This document shows, in pieces, positions 24,396 through 34,052 of a DNA stretch of 64,000 nucleotides. The position numbers were made by a program, and so were the translations under genes. Origin of the DNA: JAZPYZ01 sp045544455 (lineage in GTDB: Bacteria; Bacillota; Clostridia; Oscillospirales; Acutalibacteraceae); NCBI GenBank assembly GCA_045544455.1, contig JAZPYZ010000003.1, forward strand, positions 124,001-188,000, given 5' to 3'. Positions within the stretch are counted from its first letter, which is position 1. Each line of letters opens with the position of its first letter. Below the pieces are notes generated by a model. That model searched no databases. It saw only the letters and a program-made list of their open reading frames with translations, and was not told the origin of the DNA.

Positions 24396-26942
24396 ATGAA
24401 ACTCTTGGTCGTAGACGGCAATAGCATTGCCAATCGCGCGTTTTACGGGGTTCGTTTATTATCCACCAAAAACGGCGAATTTACCAACGCGTTGTTTGGA
24501 TTTTTGAATATTTTGCAAAAGTTGCGGGACATGAGCGAGCCGGACGGCATTGCCGTCGCGTTCGACCTGCACGCGCCGACTTTTCGGCACAAACTGTATG
24601 ATGAATACAAAGCCGGCCGAAAAGGTATGCCGGACGAACTGCGCAGTCAGATGCCGGTGCTCAAACAACTGTTGACCTTGATGGGTTGCACCGTTATCGA
24701 ACAGGAAGGGTTTGAGGCGGATGACCTGCTCGGCACCCTTTCGGCGGCGTGTGTGCGATCGGGGGATGAGTGTGTCATCGCCACCGGCGACCGCGATGCC
24801 TTGCAGTTGGTGAGTGACCAGGTGCACGTGTTGCTCGCCGCCACCAAAATGGGAAAACCCGAAACGATCGAATATACCCCCGATGCCGTAATGGAAAAAT
24901 ACGGCCTGACACCGGCACAGTTGATCGACCTGAAAGCGTTGATGGGGGACGCCAGTGACCATATTCCCGGCGTGCCCGGTGTTGGCGAAAAAACCGCAAC
25001 CGATCTGGTGCGTAACTTTGGCAGTTTGGACGCGGTATATGCGCAGATTGAGTCGGATGCCATTCGTGACGGTGTGCGCGCCAAACTGCAAGCCGGTAAA
25101 GAGTCCGCGTATATGAGCCGGACACTCGGTACCATCTGTTGCGAAGCGCCGATCGACACCGATCCGTCGCATTATGTGCTGCGCCCGATGCAAAAAGCGG
25201 AACTGGCGGCGTTGTTGGCACGGTTGGAATTCTTTAAATGGATCGAAAAATGGGGGTTGACCGGTGAAACCGTTGCTGCCGAACCGCCAAACAACGTGGT
25301 TGCCGTAACGGCGAAAGCGTCGTCGCTTGATGAGGCGATCGCGGCGGCCCAACGTACCGGTCGAGTGGATCTGTTGGATAACGCCGACGGTGGATGCATC
25401 GTGTCGGCAGACGGCTTGGTAGCCGAAACCAAGGATATCGCGACAATCATTGCTTTATGTGAAGATGCAACGGTGCAAAAACGTGTGCACGACAGTAAAG
25501 CGTGGTTTGCGCGGTTGTTGGCGAATGGAAAACAACCGACTGGTTTTGTGATGGATACGATGCTCGCGGCTTATCTGCTTAATCCGTTGGCTTCGGGATA
25601 CGATTGGGGACGGTTGGTTCAGGAATATACCGTATCAGTACCGGAGAACACGGCTGTGGGACAAGCGGTGGCGTTTGCGAAACTGGCCGACACGCTTGCC
25701 AAAATGTTGAAAGAGCAAGAACAAGATCGCTTGCTTATTGATATGGAACTGCCGCTTGCCTTGGTGTTGGCGGATATGGAACAAGCAGGCGTCGCGGTGG
25801 ATGCAGACGGGTTGCATGCGTTTGGCGAGATGTTGGACGGCCAAATCACCGATCTGCAAACCGGTATCTACGAGGCGATCGGCTATACGTTCAATCTCAA
25901 TTCCCCTAAACAACTGGCCAAAGCCCTGTTCGAGGATTTGGGTTTGCCGGCGAAAAAGAAAACGAAATCCGGGTACTCGACCAATGCGGAAGTATTGGAA
26001 TCGTTGCGAAACGAACACCCGGCGGTAGCGATGTTGCTCGATTATCGGATGCTCGCGAAACTCAAATCCACTTATTGTGACGGGTTGGAAAAGGTAATCG
26101 GGGAAGACGGGCGCATCCATTCGTCATTCAGCCAAACCGAAACCCGCACCGGCCGTATCTCATCGGCCGAACCTAATCTGCAAAACATTCCTGTTCGGCA
26201 ACCACTTGGGCGTGAAATGCGCCGGTTTTTCCACGCCAAAGAGGGGTACGTGTTGTGCGATGCCGACTATTCGCAGATCGAACTACGGGTGTTGGCACAC
26301 ATGGCAAACGATACCGCCATGATCGACGCGTTTAACCAACAAGAGGATATTCACCGTATTACCGCGTCGCAGGTGTTTGGTGTGCCGGAAGAATGGGTTA
26401 CGCCGCAGATGCGTTCTCATGCGAAAGCGGTTAATTTCGGCATTGTGTACGGTATCGGTCCGCACTCATTGTCTCAGGATATCGGCGTGTCGTACAAGGA
26501 AGCCAAGCAATATATCGACAGTTATCTCGCGCATTACGGCGGTATTCGGCAGTTTATGGAAGATTTGATCGAACAAGCCAAACGCGACGGATACGCTAAA
26601 ACGTTGTTTGGCCGTCGGCGTCCGTTGCCGGAACTCACCGCCTCGCAAGCGATGATGCGCGCGTTCGGCGAACGGGTAGCGCGCAACATGCCGATCCAAG
26701 GTACGGCCGCGGATATCATCAAGATCGCGATGGTACGGGTGTATCGGCGGTTGGCAACCGAGATGCCGGACGCCAAACTCATTTTGCAGGTGCACGACGA
26801 ATTGATCGTCGAAGCGAAACAAGAAGATGCCGACCGTGTGGCACAGATCCTGCAACAAGAAATGGAACAAGCCGCGGCCCTGAAAGTGACCTTGTCGGTC
26901 GAAGCCAAAACCGGCCACACGTGGTACGATACCAAAGAATGA
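24396..26942 (+). CDS. polA: DNA polymerase I
   Basis: Repair and Okazaki-fragment polymerase, 848 aa from ATG 24396 (AAAGGA ribosome site). Residues 1-~285 are the 5' nuclease (VVDGNSIANRAF, GFEADDLLGTLS, TGDRDALQLV, GVPGVGEKTA). ~305-455 is a reduced 3'-5' exonuclease-like domain without the Asp-x-Glu metal site, so proofreading is probably absent, as in Bacillus and Taq enzymes. The polymerase domain (~465-848) has motif A DADYSQIELR, O-helix RSHAKAVNFGIVYG and motif C QVHDELIVE. Own promoter and terminator. Confidence 0.96.
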   Translation: MKLLVVDGNSIANRAFYGVRLLSTKNGEFTNALFGFLNILQKLRDMSEPDGIAVAFDLHAPTFRHKLYDEYKAGRKGMPDELRSQMPVLKQLLTLMGCTVIEQEGFEADDLLGTLSAACVRSGDECVIATGDRDALQLVSDQVHVLLAATKMGKPETIEYTPDAVMEKYGLTPAQLIDLKALMGDASDHIPGVPGVGEKTATDLVRNFGSLDAVYAQIESDAIRDGVRAKLQAGKESAYMSRTLGTICCEAPIDTDPSHYVLRPMQKAELAALLARLEFFKWIEKWGLTGETVAAEPPNNVVAVTAKASSLDEAIAAAQRTGRVDLLDNADGGCIVSADGLVAETKDIATIIALCEDATVQKRVHDSKAWFARLLANGKQPTGFVMDTMLAAYLLNPLASGYDWGRLVQEYTVSVPENTAVGQAVAFAKLADTLAKMLKEQEQDRLLIDMELPLALVLADMEQAGVAVDADGLHAFGEMLDGQITDLQTGIYEAIGYTFNLNSPKQLAKALFEDLGLPAKKKTKSGYSTNAEVLESLRNEHPAVAMLLDYRMLAKLKSTYCDGLEKVIGEDGRIHSSFSQTETRTGRISSAEPNLQNIPVRQPLGREMRRFFHAKEGYVLCDADYSQIELRVLAHMANDTAMIDAFNQQEDIHRITASQVFGVPEEWVTPQMRSHAKAVNFGIVYGIGPHSLSQDIGVSYKEAKQYIDSYLAHYGGIRQFMEDLIEQAKRDGYAKTLFGRRRPLPELTASQAMMRAFGERVARNMPIQGTAADIIKIAMVRVYRRLATEMPDAKLILQVHDELIVEAKQEDADRVAQILQQEMEQAAALKVTLSVEAKTGHTWYDTKE

Positions 26943-26977
26943 AAAAGGCTCTGCAACGTTGGTTGCAGAGCCTTTTT
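26943..26977 (+). terminator. terminator after polA
   Basis: AAAAAGGCTCTGCAAC pairs with GTTGCAGAGCCTTTTT around GTTG. Confidence 0.92.
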
Positions 26978-27040
26978 AAAATGTTACAACAAATCGTACA
27001 AACCGGTTGTCTGTTTTGTGAAATAGACATAAAATATATC

Positions 27041-27069
27041 TTGACAGATAAGGGTTATTGTACTACAAT
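27041..27069 (+). promoter_or_regulatory. strong sigma-A promoter of rny
   Basis: Consensus TTGACA, 17-base spacer, TACAAT. Transcription would start near 27076, about 230 bases before the start codon. Confidence 0.85.
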
Positions 27070-27075
27070 ATATAG

Positions 27076-27306
27076 TAGCATTTACTAGTCGTAAAAACGG
27101 TGTTATACGATGCGTAAATGTAACGCAATGATTGATTAAACTGACTTTTCCTGATAAATTCTTGCCTTTTTAGATATAAACGGCGGATATTGCCGAAACA
27201 TGAACATGAGGGACACGGATTGTGTGGTACCTATCTATACTGTTTCGTTGTTGTCAGGGAACCTGTCAGGTTGAACCAACATCAAAACAGGAGGTGCACA
27301 TAGTTC
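27076..27306 (+). promoter_or_regulatory. long structured 5' leader of rny
   Basis: No reading frame of note. A hairpin starts at the predicted transcript end: CATTTAC-TAG-TCGTA (27079-27093) pairs with TACGA-TGC-GTAAATG (27106-27120), twelve pairs with a 3x3 internal loop and a 12-base loop. Near the gene, TGTCAGG occurs twice (27252, 27264) and the second copy lies in the palindrome AACCTGTCAGGTT (27260-27272), 20 bases before AGGAGG. I recognise no known riboswitch. Autoregulation of RNase Y is possible. Confidence 0.45.
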
Positions 27307-28875
27307 GTGTCTGATTTATTAATGACGATTTTAGGCGCGGTTGGCGGCTTGGTTGTCGGCGGCGTGGCGGCGGCGATCATCTTCTTTAATGCCGGCGTAG
27401 CTCATCGCAAGAAAAAAGCCGAAACCTTGATCGGCTCGGCGGAAAAAGAAGCCGAAAAGATCGTGAAAGAAGCCAAGGCTGCGGCCGAATCTAAGAAACG
27501 TGAAACAATTTTGGAAGCGAAGGATGAAATTCATCGTTTGCGCAACGAGTCCGAGCGGGAACTGAAAGAACGTCGCAACGACGTGTCCCGGCAGGAACGC
27601 CGTATCCAACAAAAAGAAGAGTCGTTGGACCGTAAAATTGAAAATTACGAGAAAAAAGAAGCGGCAATCGAACAAAAACAAGCCGAGATCAATGCCCGTT
27701 TAGCGGACGTTGAAAACTTGAAAAAAGGTCAATTTGAGATTTTGGAACGCATTTCCGGCTTTACAGCGGAACAGGCGAAAGAGCATTTGCTCAAAGAATT
27801 ATCGCAAGAATTGACCCACGAGCGTGCGTTGAAAATCAATGAATTTGAAGCGCAACTGAAAGAAGAAGCCGATCAACGGGCGCGCTCGTTGATCTCGCAC
27901 GCCATCCAACGTGTAGCGGCGGATCAGGTGACCGAAAGCACCGTTTCGGTCGTGCCGTTGCCGAACGATGAGATGAAAGGCCGTATCATCGGCCGTGAAG
28001 GGCGCAACATTCGCGCGATCGAAACACTGACCGGTGTCGACCTAATCATCGACGATACGCCGGAAGCCATCACCTTGTCCGGCTTTGATCCGGTGCGTCG
28101 TGAAATCGCTCGCTTGTCGCTCGAACGTTTGATTTCCGATGGGCGAATCCATCCGGCTCGCATTGAGGAAATGGTCGAAAAATCCCGTCGCGAGGTAGAA
28201 GCGACCATTAAATCCGAAGGGGAACGCGCGGTTCTTGAAACCGGTTTACACGGTATCAGCCCCGAAATCATGCGGTTGCTCGGTCGGTTGCGTTATCGCA
28301 CCAGTTATGGTCAGAACGTGCTGAACCACTCGATGGAAGTCGCGTTCTTGTCCGGCATTATGGCCAGCGAACTCGGTATCGATCCGGTGGTCGCACGTCG
28401 CGCTGGTCTGCTTCACGATATCGGCAAAGCGGTTGACCACGAAATCGAAGGATCCCACGTGGAAATCGGCGTGGATATCGCCCGTAAATACAAGGAGAGC
28501 GAATCGGTTATTCATGCGATTCAGGCTCACCACGGCGACGTAGAACCCACCACAGTGGTGGCGTGCTTGGTACAAGCGGCCGATGCGATTTCGGCGGCGC
28601 GTCCGGGTGCTCGTCGGGAAAACCTCGAAAACTACATCAAACGGCTTGAAAAACTCGAAGAAATCGCCAACAACTTCAACGGCGTTGAGCGTTCGTTTGC
28701 GATTCAGGCCGGTCGCGAGATCCGCATTTTGGTTCGCCCGGAAGCGGTTACCGACGATCAGATGGTGTTGTTGGCGCGCGACATCGCCGCCAAGATCGAG
28801 AACGATATGGATTATCCGGGTCAGGTCAAAGTTAACCTCATCCGCGAAAACCGTGTCGTGGATTATGCGAAATAA
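27307..28875 (+). CDS. rny: ribonuclease Y
   Basis: Membrane-anchored endoribonuclease that starts mRNA decay. 522 aa: N-terminal membrane helix (~5-27), long charged coiled coil (~35-200, RKIENYEKKEAAIEQKQAEI), KH domain (GRIIGREGRNIRAIE, ~222-236), HD domain (~335-430) with LNHSMEVA, LLHDIGKAVDHE and AHHGDVEP, then the C-terminal RNase Y domain. GTG start; AGGAGG is 12 bases upstream, a long spacing, and no better start exists. ymdB follows, a common pairing in Firmicutes, after a strong hairpin. Confidence 0.95.
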   Translation: MSDLLMTILGAVGGLVVGGVAAAIIFFNAGVAHRKKKAETLIGSAEKEAEKIVKEAKAAAESKKRETILEAKDEIHRLRNESERELKERRNDVSRQERRIQQKEESLDRKIENYEKKEAAIEQKQAEINARLADVENLKKGQFEILERISGFTAEQAKEHLLKELSQELTHERALKINEFEAQLKEEADQRARSLISHAIQRVAADQVTESTVSVVPLPNDEMKGRIIGREGRNIRAIETLTGVDLIIDDTPEAITLSGFDPVRREIARLSLERLISDGRIHPARIEEMVEKSRREVEATIKSEGERAVLETGLHGISPEIMRLLGRLRYRTSYGQNVLNHSMEVAFLSGIMASELGIDPVVARRAGLLHDIGKAVDHEIEGSHVEIGVDIARKYKESESVIHAIQAHHGDVEPTTVVACLVQAADAISAARPGARRENLENYIKRLEKLEEIANNFNGVERSFAIQAGREIRILVRPEAVTDDQMVLLARDIAAKIENDMDYPGQVKVNLIRENRVVDYAK

Positions 28876-28892
28876 TCGAACTTATAAACCCG

Positions 28893-28929
28893 ATTGGCAT
28901 TCCCGATCTTGTTCGGGAATGCCAATTTT
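28893..28929 (+). terminator. hairpin between rny and ymdB
   Basis: ATTGGCATTCCCGA pairs perfectly with TCGGGAATGCCAAT around TCTTGT, followed by TTT only. It may be a partial terminator or a processing/stability element, since ymdB has no separate promoter. Confidence 0.7.
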
Positions 28930-28949
28930 CGTAGAACGGAGTGACGATT

Positions 28950-29714
28950 ATGAAGATCGTTTGTATCGGTGATGTGGTTGGTTCGGCCGGTTGCCAGTAT
29001 TTAAGAGAGGTGTTGCCGGCGTTTAAACGGCAACACGGGGTGGACGTGTGTATCGTTAACGGCGAAAACGCCGCCGACGGCAACGGCATTACCCCGACCG
29101 CTGCCGAGTATTTGTTGGATAGCGGTGCGGATGTGATTACCAGTGGTAACCATGTGTTTCGCCGCCCTGAAATGAGCGCGAAACTGGACGAGTCTTCCAT
29201 GATTTTGAGACCGGCGAACTACCCGGATGCTCCCGGTGTGGGTATGTGCACAGTGGACCGCGGCCGATATCAGGTGACGGTGATCAACCTGATGGGCACG
29301 GTATATATGGATGCATTGCGTTGCCCGTTTGAAACGTTGGATGTGCTGTTGGAACAGGCCAGCCATCCGCGGTTTTGTGTGGTGGATGTTCATGCTGAGG
29401 CCACGGCCGAGAAAAAGGCGCTTGCCTTTTATGCGGACGGACGGGTATCGGCGATATTCGGTACCCATACCCACGTGCAAACGGCGGACGAACAAGTGTT
29501 GCCCAACGGTACGGGTTACATCACCGATATCGGTATGACCGGACCGGCGGTGTCGGTTTTGGGTATACTGCCGCAAAACTCGATCGATAAGATGAAAACC
29601 AAACGACCGGTACGGTTTACCTATGCGCCGGGGGCGTGTATGTGCAACGGTGCGCTGTTTACCTTGGACGATCAAACGGGGAAATGCGTGTCGGTTGAGA
29701 GAATATCTTTATAA
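28950..29714 (+). CDS. ymdB: YmdB-family metallophosphoesterase
   Basis: Calcineurin-like phosphodiesterase; the Bacillus subtilis member hydrolyses 2',3'- and 3',5'-cyclic nucleotides and affects RNase Y-dependent gene control and biofilm choice. Metal ligands are in CIGDVVGSAG, NGENAADGNGIT, TSGNHVF, VDVHAEATAEK and GTHTHVQTADE. 254 aa. ATG 28950 follows ACGGAGTG; an upstream GTG at 28941 is unlikely. Second gene of the rny-ymdB unit. Confidence 0.92.
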   Translation: MKIVCIGDVVGSAGCQYLREVLPAFKRQHGVDVCIVNGENAADGNGITPTAAEYLLDSGADVITSGNHVFRRPEMSAKLDESSMILRPANYPDAPGVGMCTVDRGRYQVTVINLMGTVYMDALRCPFETLDVLLEQASHPRFCVVDVHAEATAEKKALAFYADGRVSAIFGTHTHVQTADEQVLPNGTGYITDIGMTGPAVSVLGILPQNSIDKMKTKRPVRFTYAPGACMCNGALFTLDDQTGKCVSVERISL

Positions 29715-29730
29715 AAAACGCAATAAATGA

Positions 29731-29759
29731 TTGATTATTGACGACGGTTGTGGTACAAT
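29731..29759 (+). promoter_or_regulatory. promoter of the Asp23/fakA unit
   Basis: TTGATT, 17-base spacer, TGG-TACAAT, 60 bases before the start codon. Confidence 0.72.
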
Positions 29760-29818
29760 AACTGTATTATGGGAATCCATGTGAGTGAAAATCAGTTTCC
29801 GAAAGGGCGTGTGTGGAT

Positions 29819-30172
29819 ATGATTAAAGTTCGCAATTCTTTAGGTATTGTGGAGATTTCGCAAGAATACTTTTCGCATCTGATCGGGCATGCGGTCACGT
29901 CTTGCTATGGGGTGGCCGGTATGGTAAAAAGCGGCCCGAAACAGGGGATTCGCTCTTTGTTTTATCGTCGCACGTTTACCGATGACGGGATTATCGTGCG
30001 TAGCGAGAACGACAAATTGCACGTAGATTTGCATATTGCGGTGATTCACGGAATCAACATTGCCGAAATTTCCAAGAGTATCGTCAACAAAGTGCGATAC
30101 ACCGTGGAAGAGGCGACCGGTATGCAGGTCAAGAAAGTGAGCGTATTTGTAGACGGCATGAAAGCCGAGTAA
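29819..30172 (+). CDS. Asp23/Gls24-family protein (YloU type)
   Basis: Small envelope-stress-family protein of 117 aa. Family features: VEISQEYFSHLIGHAVTSCYGVAGM near the N-terminus, LHVDLHIAVIHGINIAEI in the middle and VEEATGMQVKKVSVFVDGM at the end. Function of the YloU branch is unknown; it is nearly always encoded beside the DAK2-domain kinase gene, as here. ATG 29819 is preferred by spacing from AAAGGG; GTG 29813 is the alternative. Confidence 0.88.
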   Translation: MIKVRNSLGIVEISQEYFSHLIGHAVTSCYGVAGMVKSGPKQGIRSLFYRRTFTDDGIIVRSENDKLHVDLHIAVIHGINIAEISKSIVNKVRYTVEEATGMQVKKVSVFVDGMKAE

Positions 30173-30229
30173 CGTCGTGTCGTTTTTATAACATTGCGCG
30201 ACACCCTATCTGCGAAGGAGTGCTGTTAT

Positions 30230-31894
30230 TTGATTCAGGGTATACTTTTGCGGGATGCGATTATTTCCGCATCCAACCGACTGGCACAAGTAAAACAGTC
30301 GGTCGATGAACTTAACGTATTTCCGGTGCCGGATGGCGATACCGGAACGAATATGTCGATGACCATGTCGGCGGCGGCGAGAGAACTGGCCCGTTTGGAC
30401 CAACCGACGGTCAGCCAGGCGGCTGATACCGCTTCGTCTGCGTTGTTGCGCGGCGCGCGCGGTAACTCGGGTGTTATTCTGTCGTTGTTGTTTCGCGGCT
30501 TTTCCAAAGGCCTGAAAGGGAAAGAACAAGCCGAAGGGACCGACATGGCGCAAGCGCTGCAACTTGGCGTCGATGCCGCGTATAAAGCGGTTATGAAACC
30601 GACCGAAGGCACCATCTTGACGGTGGCGCGCGAGGCGGCGGCGGCCGGTAAAAAAGCGGCGGAAGACGGTGCCGAAGCCATTGCGGTATGGGGCGTGATC
30701 TGCGACGAAGCGAAAGCATCGCTCGCGCGCACCCCGGAACTGCTTCCGGTTTTGAAAAAAGCCGGCGTGGTGGATGCCGGTGGCCAGGGCCTGTGCGTGA
30801 TTTTTGACGAGATGAACCGTGTGTTCAACGGCGGCGAAATGACCGACGGGGTAGAAGTAGCGGCGGCAGCACCGGCGAAAGCCAGTGCGGCGGCTTCGTT
30901 CGAAACCGAAATCACCTTTACCTACTGCACCGAATTTATCGTAGCGAAAGAACCCGGCAACACGCGTGATCCGTTGTTGCTCCGTGCTTATCTCGAAACC
31001 ATCGGCGACTGTGTCGTGGTGGTGGACGATGATGAAATCATCAAAGTGCACGTGCATACCAACGATCCCGGTAAAGCGTTGACCGAAGGCGGTAAGTATG
31101 GTCAGTTCGAAACCGTCAAGGTTGAGAACATGCGGATTCAACACGCGAACGCCGGTTGGGTAGAAGAATCCGGCGCCGAATTGCCGGAAGTGCCGATGGA
31201 ACCGACCAAACCGATCGATCCGTACGGATTTGTGGCGGTAGCCTCCGGTGAAGGCTTGGTCACCATGTTCACCGATCTGGGTTGTGCGCACGTGGTGTCC
31301 GGCGGCCAGACGATGAACCCGTCGACCGACGATATTCTGCAAGCGGTTCAAGCTACACCGGCAAAAGTGGTATACGTGTTGCCGAACAACAAAAATATCA
31401 TTTTGGCAGCGGAACAAGCGGCCTTGTTGGCAGACCGCGATGTGCGCGTGTTGCCGACTCGGACCATTCCGCAAGGGGTATCGGCGTTGTTGTCGTTCGA
31501 TCCGGATGCCGATGTGGAAGATAATCTCGCGGCGATGAACCAAGCGGCCGAAAACGTATCCACCGGTCAAATCACCTTTGCCGCACGGGATAGCGATTAC
31601 GAAGGTCATAACATCAAAGAAGGACAACTGTTGGCCCTCGATAACGGCAAACTCTCGTTTGTGGAGACCAACGTGAAAAAAGCGGCGGTCAAACTGTGCA
31701 GTAAACTGGTGAACGCTCGTCGTGTGACGGGAAAAGATACCAGTTTCATAACGGTTATGTACGGTAGCGATATCGCGCAAGAAGATGCCGAAAAGGTCGC
31801 CGAGGAGATCCAACAGAAAGTTGGCTCTTCGATCGAAGTAACGGTCATCGATGGCGGTCAACCGGTTTATTATTACATTATGTCGGTAGAATAA
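30230..31894 (+). CDS. fakA: fatty acid kinase catalytic subunit (DAK2 domain)
   Basis: With a FakB carrier it phosphorylates exogenous fatty acids for phospholipid synthesis. The DAK2 domain (~1-200) has metal/ATP motifs VFPVPDGDTGTNMSMTM, RGARGNSGVILSLLFRG, KPTEGTILTVAREAA and VVDAGGQGL; the DUF1949-like C-terminal part (~240-554) includes YCTEFIV and VHVHTNDPGKAL. TTG 30230 is chosen as start because AAGGAG lies nine bases upstream; an upstream TTG at 30194 has none. No fakB is in the window. It follows the Asp23-family gene. Confidence 0.9.
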   Translation: MIQGILLRDAIISASNRLAQVKQSVDELNVFPVPDGDTGTNMSMTMSAAARELARLDQPTVSQAADTASSALLRGARGNSGVILSLLFRGFSKGLKGKEQAEGTDMAQALQLGVDAAYKAVMKPTEGTILTVAREAAAAGKKAAEDGAEAIAVWGVICDEAKASLARTPELLPVLKKAGVVDAGGQGLCVIFDEMNRVFNGGEMTDGVEVAAAAPAKASAAASFETEITFTYCTEFIVAKEPGNTRDPLLLRAYLETIGDCVVVVDDDEIIKVHVHTNDPGKALTEGGKYGQFETVKVENMRIQHANAGWVEESGAELPEVPMEPTKPIDPYGFVAVASGEGLVTMFTDLGCAHVVSGGQTMNPSTDDILQAVQATPAKVVYVLPNNKNIILAAEQAALLADRDVRVLPTRTIPQGVSALLSFDPDADVEDNLAAMNQAAENVSTGQITFAARDSDYEGHNIKEGQLLALDNGKLSFVETNVKKAAVKLCSKLVNARRVTGKDTSFITVMYGSDIAQEDAEKVAEEIQQKVGSSIEVTVIDGGQPVYYYIMSVE

Positions 31895-31901
31895 GTCAAC
31901 A

Positions 31902-31931
31902 AACACCGCCTTGTATAAGGCGGTGTTTTTT
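31902..31931 (+). terminator. terminator after fakA
   Basis: AACACCGCCTT pairs with AAGGCGGTGTT around GTAT, then TTTT. Confidence 0.9.
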
Positions 31932-31965
31932 CACCAAATGACACGAGATAAAGGAGGCGAGAAAC

Positions 31966-34005
31966 ATGGCGATGAGCCCCGATATGCCGGTACAATATCT
32001 TAAACAAATCGGCGAAAAACGCGCACAGTTATTCGCGAAGTTGGGCATCTATACCGTGCGTGATTTGGTGCGCCATTTTCCTCGCCAGTATGAGGATTGG
32101 TCCCGTGTGGTATCTATTTTAGACGCGCCACTCAACGAGACCTGTTGCATAAAAGCAATGGCCATCAAAGCACCGCAAGAACACCGCATCCGCAAAGGAA
32201 TGACCTTATATAAATTCCCGGTCTCGGACGGCGAAAATCGGATGCAGGTGACCTTGTTTAACAACAAATATGCCGCGCAAAAGATCAAAGTCGGGCAAGA
32301 GTATCTGTTTTTCGGCACGGTGGGTGGCAATTTGCTTCGCCGTGAAATGTCTGCGCCGTTGATCGAACCGGCCGAAACCGGTGCGCGGATCCGCCCTATC
32401 TATCCGCAAACCGCCGGTTTGGTATCCCGTGTGATTGAAGCGGCAGTCAAACAGGTGTTGGATGCCGGTAGCGATTTTCTGGACGAAGATCCGTTGCCGG
32501 TCGATATTCGCGAACGATATGGGTTGTGCGGTTACCGGCAAGCGTTGCAACGGATCCATTTTCCTAACACCCATCGCGATATCGAAATGGCGCAGAAGCG
32601 TTTAATTTTTGAAGAATTGTTTGTGCTACAACTCGGGCTATTGCGGTTAAAAACCGGTACCCGTACCCAAACCGGTGCGCGTCTTACAGCCGATTATCGT
32701 GCCGATTTTTATCGATTGCTTTCGTTTGAACCGACCGGCGCCCAACGCCGCGCGATCGACGATTGTGTGCGCGATATGGCGAGCCCACATCCGATGAATC
32801 GGTTGATTCAAGGGGACGTCGGTAGCGGTAAAACGGCGGTTGCGGCCGGCGTAGCGTATCAGGCGATGCGCAACGGATGGCAGGTCGCCATGATGGCCCC
32901 GACCGAAATTTTGGCGGCACAACACGCCAAATCGCTCGAAAGGTTGTTCGCCCTTGCCGGCATCTCGGTCGGGTTGTTGATCAGTTCGCAACCGGCCGCC
33001 GAGAAAAAACGCGTGTTACAGGGTTTACATAACGGCGATATTTCGTTCGTGGTTGGTACGCACGCGCTGCTATCGGATAAAGTACAGTTTCAGCGATTGG
33101 GTTTGGTGATTACCGACGAACAACATCGTTTTGGGGTGGAACAACGCGCGAAATTGGCGCAAAAAGGGGTGCATCCGCACCTGTTGGTTATGTCCGCCAC
33201 GCCGATTCCACGCACCCTGGCCTTGATTATATACAGCGATCTGGATGTGTCGATTTTAGACGAATTGCCGCCCGGCCGGCAACCGGTCAAAACCTATGCC
33301 GTCGGTACGCCGCTTAGGGAACGTGCGTATGGATTCGTCAAAAAACAAATTGATGCCGGTCGGCAAGCGTTTATCGTTTGTCCGTTGGTGGAAGACGGGG
33401 AAACTGATCTGGCCTCGGCGACGTCATATTATGAACAACTGCAAGCAACCGTATTTGCCGGCTATCCGATCGGATTGTTACACGGCAAAATGAAGGCCGC
33501 CGATAAAGAAGCGGTCATGGCGGCGTTTGTCGATAACCGGATCTCGGTATTGGTATCCACCACCGTGGTGGAAGTCGGTGTGGACGTGCCGAACGCCACT
33601 GTCATGTTGATCGAAAATGCCGAACGGTTTGGTTTGGCGCAACTGCATCAGTTGCGCGGCCGTGTCGGGCGCGGCAAACACGAGGCGTTTTGTGTATTGG
33701 TATCCGATGCACAGAACAAAGAAGCTGTCACCCGACTGAAAGCCATGTGTGCCACCAACGATGGATTCCGTATTGCGGACGAGGATCTGAAATTGCGTGG
33801 ACCGGGTGACTTTTTCGGTAACCGCCAACACGGTTTACCGAATCTGAAACTGGTAGATCTGTCGGCGGACGTGGAGTTGTTGCAACAAGCGCAGATTGCG
33901 GCGAAACAGTTGTTGGCCGCCGATGCGACGTTGACGCAACACCCGCGTTTGGCGAGAGAGGTGCAAGCGTTGTTTGCACAAGTAGGGGAAGCCGGTCTTA
34001 ATTAA
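31966..34005 (+). CDS. recG: ATP-dependent DNA helicase RecG
   Basis: Branch-migrating helicase that rescues stalled forks and processes Holliday junctions. 679 aa: wedge/OB domain (~60-165), helicase core with Walker A GDVGSGKTAVAAG, PTEILAAQHA, DEQH box ITDEQHRFGVEQR, SATPIPRTLAL, ST-V-VEVGVDVPNATVM and motif VI QLRGRVGRG; the RecG-specific tail DLKLRGPGDFFGNRQHGLP follows. AAAGGAGG gives a strong start at ATG 31966. The fakA-recG order is common in Firmicutes. Confidence 0.96.
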   Translation: MAMSPDMPVQYLKQIGEKRAQLFAKLGIYTVRDLVRHFPRQYEDWSRVVSILDAPLNETCCIKAMAIKAPQEHRIRKGMTLYKFPVSDGENRMQVTLFNNKYAAQKIKVGQEYLFFGTVGGNLLRREMSAPLIEPAETGARIRPIYPQTAGLVSRVIEAAVKQVLDAGSDFLDEDPLPVDIRERYGLCGYRQALQRIHFPNTHRDIEMAQKRLIFEELFVLQLGLLRLKTGTRTQTGARLTADYRADFYRLLSFEPTGAQRRAIDDCVRDMASPHPMNRLIQGDVGSGKTAVAAGVAYQAMRNGWQVAMMAPTEILAAQHAKSLERLFALAGISVGLLISSQPAAEKKRVLQGLHNGDISFVVGTHALLSDKVQFQRLGLVITDEQHRFGVEQRAKLAQKGVHPHLLVMSATPIPRTLALIIYSDLDVSILDELPPGRQPVKTYAVGTPLRERAYGFVKKQIDAGRQAFIVCPLVEDGETDLASATSYYEQLQATVFAGYPIGLLHGKMKAADKEAVMAAFVDNRISVLVSTTVVEVGVDVPNATVMLIENAERFGLAQLHQLRGRVGRGKHEAFCVLVSDAQNKEAVTRLKAMCATNDGFRIADEDLKLRGPGDFFGNRQHGLPNLKLVDLSADVELLQQAQIAAKQLLAADATLTQHPRLAREVQALFAQVGEAGLN

Positions 34006-34017
34006 TGTATCAAATTA

Positions 34018-34051
34018 AAAAGCAGACGATGGATATTCATCGTCTGCTTTT
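34018..34051. terminator. bidirectional terminator, recG/Fe-ADH-LicD
   Basis: AAAAGCAGACGATG pairs with CATCGTCTGCTTTT around GATATT. Confidence 0.92.
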
Positions 34052-34052
34052 G

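Noticed and set aside
30206..31906. 566-codon minus-strand open frame
   Set aside because: Antisense shadow of fakA with no recognisable domain.
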